NCBI GenBank assembly: GCA_025766275.1
Contig: JAFKAC010000007.1
Location: 2,333,823-2,397,822 of the forward strand
Direction: 5' to 3'
DNA: 64,000 nucleotides
DNA from: Lactarius indigo
Taxonomy: Eukaryota; Basidiomycota; Agaricomycetes; Russulales; Russulaceae
The translations under genes were made by a program, and so were the position numbers. Shown piece after piece: positions 57,987 to 64,000 of the stretch (position 1 is the first letter of the stretch; the number at the start of each line of letters is the position of its first letter). The notes under the pieces are model-generated. The model did no database searches and was not told where the DNA came from. It saw nothing but the letters and a program-made list of their open reading frames with translations.

Positions 57987-58572
57987 TGTTACGCCACTAC
58001 AGGGGCGTGGGGTACGACCTGTACCAAGTCAGTCAAACAACAGTAGCGCAAGCTCTAAGGCTCGGCTTCAGTAGAATGGTGCACAAGGATCACAAGGACG
58101 ATGGTCACTTGGATCGTAGAGGAGGTGCTAAGACTCGAAGGTCTAGCGAAGGTGAAGGGGGTTCTTGAGACAAGGGAAGCACGAAGGCGTTCTGCGTTAG
58201 ACGAGTGTAGCTATTACACAAGAAGTCTAGTCTACCGTACAAGCTAGGTAGGGCTAGGTTTAAATAGATGATGGCTAGTGAAGCGGTCACAAACAGATGG
58301 CGCCATCGCCAGTCTGGGAACAATGGATGGGACATAAGAGGAACAAAGGGACGTTGTACTGAGAACAAAGGCAAATCACGCGGGATCGCGCAGTGATTGG
58401 GAACACAACAGAAACTAGCACATGTCAAACTTTATCAGAAGGGAGCATTGATAAGTAGGGCGCGCGATAGTAACCGGGTAATCGTAAAGTCCGCGTAATC
58501 GTACAGGGCTCGTATAGTATTGGGAAGGGAACAGTGATGTAAGAAAGAACGAGTCCAGGGAAAATTGTAACA
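57987..58572 (-). repeat. Solo Gypsy-1-family LTR nested in Copia-2
   Basis: 586 bp, reverse orientation (TGTTACGCCACTACAGGGG...AATTGTAACA), with perfect TGCTG duplications at 57982-57986 and 58573-58577. Excising it with one duplication restores the Copia reading KSSA-ATLDIWH. Confidence 0.92.
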
Positions 58573-58863
58573 TGCTGCCACACTTGATATCTGGCATCAA
58601 CACATGGGACACATCTCCTCTGTGGCGCTAAAAGCGCATGGTCCCTCTGCCACTACTGGCATGGACATAGATAGCTCCACCATGGCCCACACAGTCTGCT
58701 GTGGGTGCGAGATGGGTAAATCCACTCACCAACCCTTTTCTGCATCCTCCAACAAAAGGACAACTCATCAATTTGAGATTGTGCACAGTGACCTCGCCAG
58801 TCCTATGCAAACTCAGTCCCTGCAAGGCTCGACGTACACAGCCACCTTCATAGACAACCACAC
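58573..58863 (+). pseudogene. Copia-2 integrase fragment
   Basis: Continues Copia-2 after the nested LTR: GAG-pre-integrase (MGHISSVALKAHG, CCGCEMGKS) and the first integrase strand (FEIVHSDLASPMQ). It is truncated after DNHT by the LTR at 58864. Confidence 0.85.
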
Positions 58864-59372
58864 TGTAACGCTGTCACGACGTCAGCTCAACTTGAGCTCG
58901 ATAGAGGCGGTAACAACTTAGCGAATAGTCACAACGGCACAAAGGCCCGTGTCTCTGTCTTGGTGAATACACGAAGGTACACTTGACAGAGGATCGACTC
59001 CAAGAGAGGTCTAAGACGCAAACTTATAAGGAAGCAAGAGAAAGGAGAGAGAGAGAGAAGTGACGATTCAAGAAGACCAAGATGGTGTATCTTGGTCTTC
59101 GTAGACTATCTTAAATACAAGTCGAGCAGGCTTTCAAGCGCTGCTATGAGTCACAGTAATGTAGCGTCCAACGTATCGCAGAAACATCGCAAACCCTAAT
59201 ACTACTAGTACCAGTACTAGTATTGAGTCATCCAGGTACCGCTCGGTCAGCTATCATATCCAATCGCCTATCATACTACCGTATCTCCTAAGTCCGCGAC
59301 TAATCTACCTTACTGCCATAGTCGCAACCGGTACAGTAAGGGTCTGAGTCGTATACAGGCAGAAACGTGACA
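58864..59372 (+). repeat. LTR of family C at a junction of two broken elements
   Basis: 509 bp, TGTAACGCTGTCACGACG...GAAACGTGACA, with the family hairpin at 59072-59100 and TTAAATACAAG. The left flank is Copia-2 (CACAC) and the right flank is Gypsy-2 RT (TGTTT). The lack of a target duplication shows that DNA was lost or exchanged here. Confidence 0.85.
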
Positions 59373-60279
59373 TGTTTTGAAGGCTGCCTTCCACTGGTCT
59401 TCTTCTTTTATGTGAATGTTATGGTACCCCCATCTAATGTCGAACTTTGAGAACAGTGTTTTCCCATTTAAGTTGGTTAAGATGTTGGAGATGAGAGGTA
59501 GTGGGTAGGTGTCTTTTATTGTCCAAGTGTTTAAGGGTCTGTAGTCAAGGATGGGACGCAACCCTCCGTCTGTTTTCTTTCTAAAGAAGAAGGAGGAAGC
59601 ATAAGGGGAGCTTCCTTCATAGATGTATCCTTTTGCTATGTTTTTGTCAAGATATGCCTTTAGCTCCTTGTCTTCTTCTGGAGTCAAGGGGTAAATTTTG
59701 CAATTGATCTTGTTAGGTGCATCTGGACGCAGTGTGATGGGATGGTCTTCTTCTCTTTCTGGGGGAAAGCGCTGTGCTTCTTCGTCTGAGAACTACTTTG
59801 TTGTGGCGCTGGTATTCTTCTGGGATTGTGGTTTCTTTTACTGGGTCAAAGGTTGTTTTAGTTGTTGCTGTTTTTGCTTCTTGGTGTCGCTTTCTTCAGA
59901 AGCGGTACCCTCCTGTCAGGATGGTGACTGCTTCTCCTTTCAGCTCTTGTTTCTTCCAGTCTATGTCTGGGTTTTCGTGTTCAAACCAGGGGTATCCAAA
60001 GATCATTCTGTCTTCTCCTAGACTGGTCACGAAGAATTGGAAAGGAGTATCCTCTTCTCCTCTTTTTATCCATAGCTGGCATGTTTCCGTCATGGTGCCG
60101 TCTTTGTTTAGCGATCCATCTATGTTTCGGACCAATCTGGGTGGTTTTAAAGGAGTGGTTCCTAGCCCAAGCTTTTGGATCAGATTTTGGTCGATTAGGT
60201 TGTCTGTTGCACCGCTGTCTAGCAGCACATTTATGCGAGCTTCTTTGTAGTAAAGGCGAACGAGGACTTTGATTGTCAT
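59373..60279 (-). pseudogene. Gypsy-2 Pol fragment: protease and start of RT
   Basis: Protease LLDSGATDNLIDQNLI and MIFGYPWFEHENPDIDW, then after a frame change the RT start LTPEEDKELKAYLDKNI, YASSFFFRKKTDGG and KFDIRWGYHNIHIKE. It ends at KAAFK where the family C LTR begins. Residues match the same stretch of Gypsy-1 pol in order and spacing. Confidence 0.85.
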
Positions 60280-60326
60280 AGCACTATCTCAAACACTATA
60301 CATTGAATTGGCCTCCCTGTCAGCTC

Positions 60327-61505
60327 TCACAGGTCGGCATCGCAAAAATCCTGGTCTAAGGCATAGTAGCGTCTCTTTTCGTCTTCAGTCATGCCTTGGA
60401 CAAGTGCATGGGCTTGTCGGACTTTGTCTTCCATTGTGGTAGCGGCCACCAATGAGGTGCTTGCTTCTGGGGTGTATGGGGGTGCAGTGTCCGCTTCCTG
60501 GGTGTCTGTGGCTCTGGCTTTGGTTTGGTTGGTGGTGTTTTGTCGTTGACAGTTCTTAGCCATGTGTCCTTGCTGTCTGCACTTGAAGCAGTGGCCTTCT
60601 TTCATGAGGGCTTTCTTTTCTTCTTTGGTAAGCTTCTTAAAGGGGGTGGAGGTGGTGGCATCTACATCCATCGCATTTGGGTCTCGCTTTGGTCATCCTT
60701 GGTGGACGTTCTGGGTTGGTCCTGGGTTTCTATTCCCTGGTCTGGCTTTTAGCAGCTTCCAGCGTTGATGTTCTGCTCTGGCAGCGGTTTGCCACTCATC
60801 CATGGTGTTTGGGATGGTGGTTCGCATGAGGCAAGCGCGATACAGTCCTGTGGGTAGTCCTCTTTTGATGAATTCCACCGTTCCAGGGGCATCTCTTGCC
60901 CATCCTGCTATTCCTGCAAGGTGTTCGAAGTCGAGGATGTAACTGTCCAATGCTCCACCCTGCATTGTCAAACTGATGAGCTTCTGATAGGCTCTTTCTT
61001 TGTTTAGAGTGTTGGTCCAGTCTCTGTCGAAGGTGTCGAGAAAACCATCCCAAAGGTCTTTGCTGTTTTTGGTGAGGGCTTTGGTGGGGTCTGCTAGTGC
61101 CGCTTCCATGTCATCTTCGGTTTGGTTGACCCACAGTTGTACACCAGGTCCTTTGAACATTGTAAGGGTGAATAGTACTCGTGCATAAGGTTCTTTGATG
61201 AGCTCATTCTCGCTATTTAACTTGATGTATCGTAGTAGTTCTCTTTTGAACTGACCACTCTCTGTTCTATCTCTGGTGAATGAAGTAGGGGGTGCTCCTT
61301 TGAGTCCTCCTGAGCTTGTTGTTGGTGTTCCTCCTGTTCTGGTGCTTGAGCCGGTACCTGTGCCAGTGCCTGTGGTGTTTATAGCTGACATGATGAGTGT
61401 TGGCTGTGGTGTGATGGGGATCTGGGGTGGTTCGACTGGGAAGGCAATCTGATTGGTGGTAGTGGGGCTGGGAATCCTTCTTCCGCTGGGGATGGTTCTA
61501 TCCAA
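60327..61505 (-). pseudogene. Gypsy-2 Gag
   Basis: A retrotransposon gag domain (SFTRDRTESGQFKRELLRYI, SKDLWDGFLDTFDRDW, LDSYILDFEHLAGIAGWA, GLPTGLYRACLMRT), then a TGA at 60695-60693 in the same frame, then MDVDATTSTPFKKLTKEEKK and the CCHC knuckle CFKCRQQGHMAKNC. The TGA sits where an Arg codon CGA would fit (HQG-R-PKRDPN), so one C-to-T change explains it. Confidence 0.82.
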
Positions 61506-62017
61506 ATAGGGATAGTGGGGCTGGCTTGTGACGAAGCTTGTGTGGGTACTGTGATGTCTAAGCGATGTTCTGAGGAGTGAGATAGTTCTGAGTGTGATTC
61601 TGCTTTGTCTGAGCTGGGTTCTTCTGATGATGAGTCTTGTTGTAGTCCGTATGTTCCCCTAGTGTTTCTTGGTGCTGAGGATGATTGTTGTGTGGGTGTT
61701 TCTGGGTTCTGTTCGTCTTCTTTGTTCCACCAGCCTAGTCCTTCAGCAAATCTGTGTGGTGTGATGTTTATGGCTCTGGTATGGTATGTGTTCTGAAAGT
61801 ATCGGAGGATGTACCAGTTGTTGTTGATGAATTCCACCAGTCTGAGTTCGCCTTTGATGAGGCACTTGTAACAAGGTGGTCTGCCTGGTGTTGTGGCCCA
61901 GCAGGCTCCTCTTCCTAGTTGACTGCTTTTAACGTGGTGTGGGAGGTCGTCTTGTGTTCTGGTTGTGACTGGGGTCCAATCGTTGTCTGATTCAAAGGTG
62001 ACACTGATGCTAGCCAT
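61379..62017 (-). CDS. Gypsy-2 upstream ORF / Gag N-terminal region
   Basis: ATG-started, 212 codons, overlapping gag in another frame. The N-terminal half looks folded (DLPHHVKSSQLGRGACW, YKCLIKGELRLVEFINNNWY, HTRAINITPHRFAEGLGWW). The C-terminal half is Ser/Pro/Glu-rich. It may be the true N-terminus of Gag displaced by a frameshift, or a separate small protein; Gypsy-1 Gag also has a folded N-terminal part before a low-complexity linker. Confidence 0.55.
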   Translation of the reverse strand: MASISVTFESDNDWTPVTTRTQDDLPHHVKSSQLGRGACWATTPGRPPCYKCLIKGELRLVEFINNNWYILRYFQNTYHTRAINITPHRFAEGLGWWNKEDEQNPETPTQQSSSAPRNTRGTYGLQQDSSSEEPSSDKAESHSELSHSSEHRLDITVPTQASSQASPTIPIWIEPSPAEEGFPAPLPPIRLPSQSNHPRSPSHHSQHSSCQL

Positions 62018-62217
62018 GATTGTGGTCTGTTCTGGGCGCTGATTTGTGTAAGGGGATGGCTGAAGCGGCCTCTTGTGTCAGGGAGGATCTGTCGCCCGGC
62101 TATGCCGTCGTTTCTGGGTTCTGTGGAGTGTCTGGTTGTTGGCTGATGCGTCCTCTTGGATTGTCGCCCACTCTGCTGTGTGGCAGTAGTGTCTTTGGGA
62201 GTTGTAGACTTGGCTTA

Positions 62218-62797
62218 TGTTATGCCCTAGCAGGGGCATGGGTTCTAAAGGTGTCTAATCACACAAGTATCAAGCGAAGACTTCTATTGTCTTATTGCTA
62301 TGAAATACAAGTGGCAAAAGTGTGGCACAGGGTGCAGCACTACTCTGTAATGTAGGACTCCTCGTCCGAAGTGTCTAACACTTCTCTACACTTGATCTTG
62401 CTAGTGCACAGAGTATAACAGGTGTGATGCATTGATATAGTTCAACTGCAAAGACTTCGAAGTGTCCTGGTTAGGGACTGAGGTAGGGGATGCACAAGAA
62501 GAGGGGAATAAGGCGAAGTCACACCAAAGTATGGAGGCAAGGTTGCTAGATTGCAAACGAAGCCAAGTCTGGCTTCCTACGGTCTATGGTACAGGTTTAC
62601 ATAGGATAGGGTTCCAAACAACATGAACACAAGTCCACACAATATCAAAGAGACTAAACAGAGCAAGCAGGAGTTCGGATCAAAAGAAACAACGCCACTA
62701 GTAATAGTAGCTCCTTTGGTAACAAGGTATAGTACAGAAGGGGAAAGGCAGGGTGGAGACATACTGTGACTGAGGTCTGAAGTGTCGGATCATAACA
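62218..62797 (-). repeat. Gypsy-2 5' LTR (580 bp)
   Basis: Reverse-oriented, TGTTATGCCCTAGCAGGGG...CGGATCATAACA. It is the same length as the solo LTR at 48591-49170 and similar throughout by eye. Outer flank bases (AGCTG) have no partner because the other end is lost. Confidence 0.85.
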
Positions 62798-63144
62798 AGC
62801 TGGGGGCTGGCAATGGTGAGGGTGGGGGTTGAATTATTCAGACTGTCCACCACTGGGAGTGGGGCATCAGAGGTGGGGACATAGACCTTGCTAGTGGCTG
62901 CCTCCATGGCCAACTGGTCGAGTGTGGTATGAAAGGGGGGAGGAGGCAGAGCCTCATGTAGCATTGGAGAGGGGGACAGTTCCCTCAGTGCGTCAAAACA
63001 ATTCTGGGACAGCTCCATAAAGCTCTAGGCTAGACAGCAGTTGCAAGGACACCAGGTGGGTTTGCTGTCGTGCACAATGTATTCAGAGGTAGGTAAGGCC
63101 AACACCCAAAGTGGAAGGTGGTGGTAGAGGAGAAAGGAGGGATG
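62798..63144. other. Spacer with a faint minus-strand coding remnant
   Basis: The minus strand from 63018 reads MELSQNCFDALRELSPSP... with Pro-rich continuation until the LTR. I do not recognise it; it may be a fragment of a transposon gene cut by Gypsy-2. Confidence 0.25.
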
Positions 63145-64000
63145 AGCTTTTGGAGGTCTTTGCAACAGGTATTTCTCACAGGCTGCCAATACAGACCTTA
63201 TTTTTCCATAGAGAACAGAAGGTGAACACCAGTCCAGACACTGTATATCTTGTCAAAGAAGCTTTGGAGGTCCTCGCAACAGGTATTTCCTCACAAGGTG
63301 CAATACTTTTCTATAGAGCACAGAAGGTGAACACCAGTTCAGATGCTGCATATCTTGCTAAAGAAGCTTTTGGAGGTCCTTTTTGACGGTATTTCTCATA
63401 GGCCACCTGATGAACAGCACAATAGAGAGCATACTCACAGTGGCAAAGGTGACTGTGGTGAGATATGCAGAGAGTGCTTGAAGCAGCAACAGGGAGTTGT
63501 CAGGCAAGTAAAGTAAGAGTGTCTGGCACACAGAGCAGTGAGGAACTGATGTGGACCAGGAGCGTACAAGCCTACTACTTATACTATACAGAGGAGTGAC
63601 ACTACTACAAGAGAAGTAACATAGGGTCACACAATACAGGGGACGTTGTTCTACATGTGGGACAAAGGAGTGTGCTAATGGCGAACAAGGAGCGCAAAAC
63701 AAAGAGAGTCCAGACTAAGATGATATCATAGTGACATCACAATAAAGATAACGCTAGAAAGAGAACAAAGGAAGGAGTACAATGAAGAGTCCGGAGTAGT
63801 CCATATGATGTCATTGTACAGTGATGTCATAGAAGTCCTAGATTGTACAGATCAAATCAAATCTAATCTAAAGCGGTCCTAATTAATCTACAGCAGTCCA
63901 TATCTGTAAGTCCAGTCCGTTAGAGCCACTAAGTGCGCAAGGGTCACTTATCAACACCACCAATATAGGCCTTATTTTTCTATAGAGCACAGAAGGTGAA
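63145..64000 (+). repeat. Tandem repeat of ~105-114 bp split by a Copia LTR
   Basis: Units start at the GCTTTTGGAGGTC-like motif near 63147, 63261 and 63365. Each holds CAACAGGTATTTCTCA, a CTATAGAG.ACAGAAGG segment and a TATATCTTG..AAAGAAGC end. The third unit is interrupted by the LTR at 63408-63956 and continues to the window edge. Confidence 0.75.
63408..63956 (-). repeat. Solo Copia LTR with target duplication
   Basis: 549 bp, reverse-oriented, TGATGAACAGCAC...CACTTATCAACA, close to the Copia-1 right LTR. It is flanked by perfect CCACC duplications (63403-63407 and 63957-63961), inside the third unit of the tandem repeat. Confidence 0.9.

Larger units (their letters stand above)
56200..58863 (+). 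mobile_element. Partial second Copia element (Copia-2)
   Basis: Shares the LTR at 55596-56199. The leader lacks the first part present in Copia-1 and resumes at ATGTACTGCCCAGTAGTCC. Gag-pol starts with the ATG at 56603 and is uninterrupted through gag, CCHC knuckle and protease (WMMDSGATHHIT) to 57986. There a solo LTR is inserted. The frame resumes at 58573 (TLDIWHQHMGHIS) and is cut at 58863 in the integrase (ATFIDNHT) by a family C LTR. The right LTR is missing. Confidence 0.85.
59373..62797 (-). mobile_element. Truncated Ty3/Gypsy element (Gypsy-2)
   Basis: The minus strand, from right: 5' LTR 62797-62218, leader, an upstream ORF, gag, CCHC, protease and the first third of reverse transcriptase, cut at 59373. 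The integrase half and 3' LTR are absent. A solo LTR of the same family lies at 48591. Confidence 0.85.

Overview
The window is nuclear DNA of a filamentous basidiomycete, most likely an Agaricomycete. The evidence is genes broken by many 50-80 nt introns with GT...AG ends, a DUF6532-type gene, a Plavaka (KDZ/CACTA) transposase remnant, Ty3/Gypsy elements with a chromodomain, and an F-box family protein. There is no bacterial-style gene organisation. All splice models here were read by eye and not computed.

Left third (1-18.3 kb): ordinary gene space. A RhoGAP protein runs off the left edge on the minus strand. It is followed on the plus strand by an F-box gene that appears to have duplicated its main exon internally. 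Next come a karyopherin-beta of the Kap121/Pse1/importin-5 type and an ER UDP-glucose:glycoprotein glucosyltransferase ending in RDEL. The last two genes carry several apparent single-base insertions, and the glucosyltransferase also has two in-frame stops near its N-terminus.

Middle (18.3-45.1 kb): an accessory region. A decayed RRS1 (ribosome biogenesis) pseudogene is split by a young, complete 7.8 kb Ty3/Gypsy element with 532-bp LTRs that read identically, a 5-bp target-site duplication and an extra third ORF. It is followed by an LTR of a second family, an array of 43-bp palindromic repeats, a 343-bp-arm inverted repeat, a DUF6532-like gene, a Plavaka transposase pseudogene carrying a nested solo LTR, a solo Gypsy LTR, and a tRNA-derived retroposon. 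Then comes a large unidentified minus-strand gene, one of whose introns contains a second 43-bp palindromic array. The two arrays share the same palindromic core and period but have different spacers.

Right third (45.1-64 kb): a graveyard of retrotransposons. It holds solo LTRs of at least four families, several with intact 5-bp target duplications. It also holds a frameshifted Ty1/Copia element sharing its 3' LTR with a second partial copy, a solo Gypsy LTR nested in that second copy, and a truncated minus-strand Ty3/Gypsy element. At the far right edge is a ~110-bp tandem repeat interrupted by a Copia solo LTR.

The least explained structures are the two palindromic 43-bp arrays (one in an intron), the large inverted repeat next to one of them, and the third ORF of the complete Gypsy element with its own TATA-like box.
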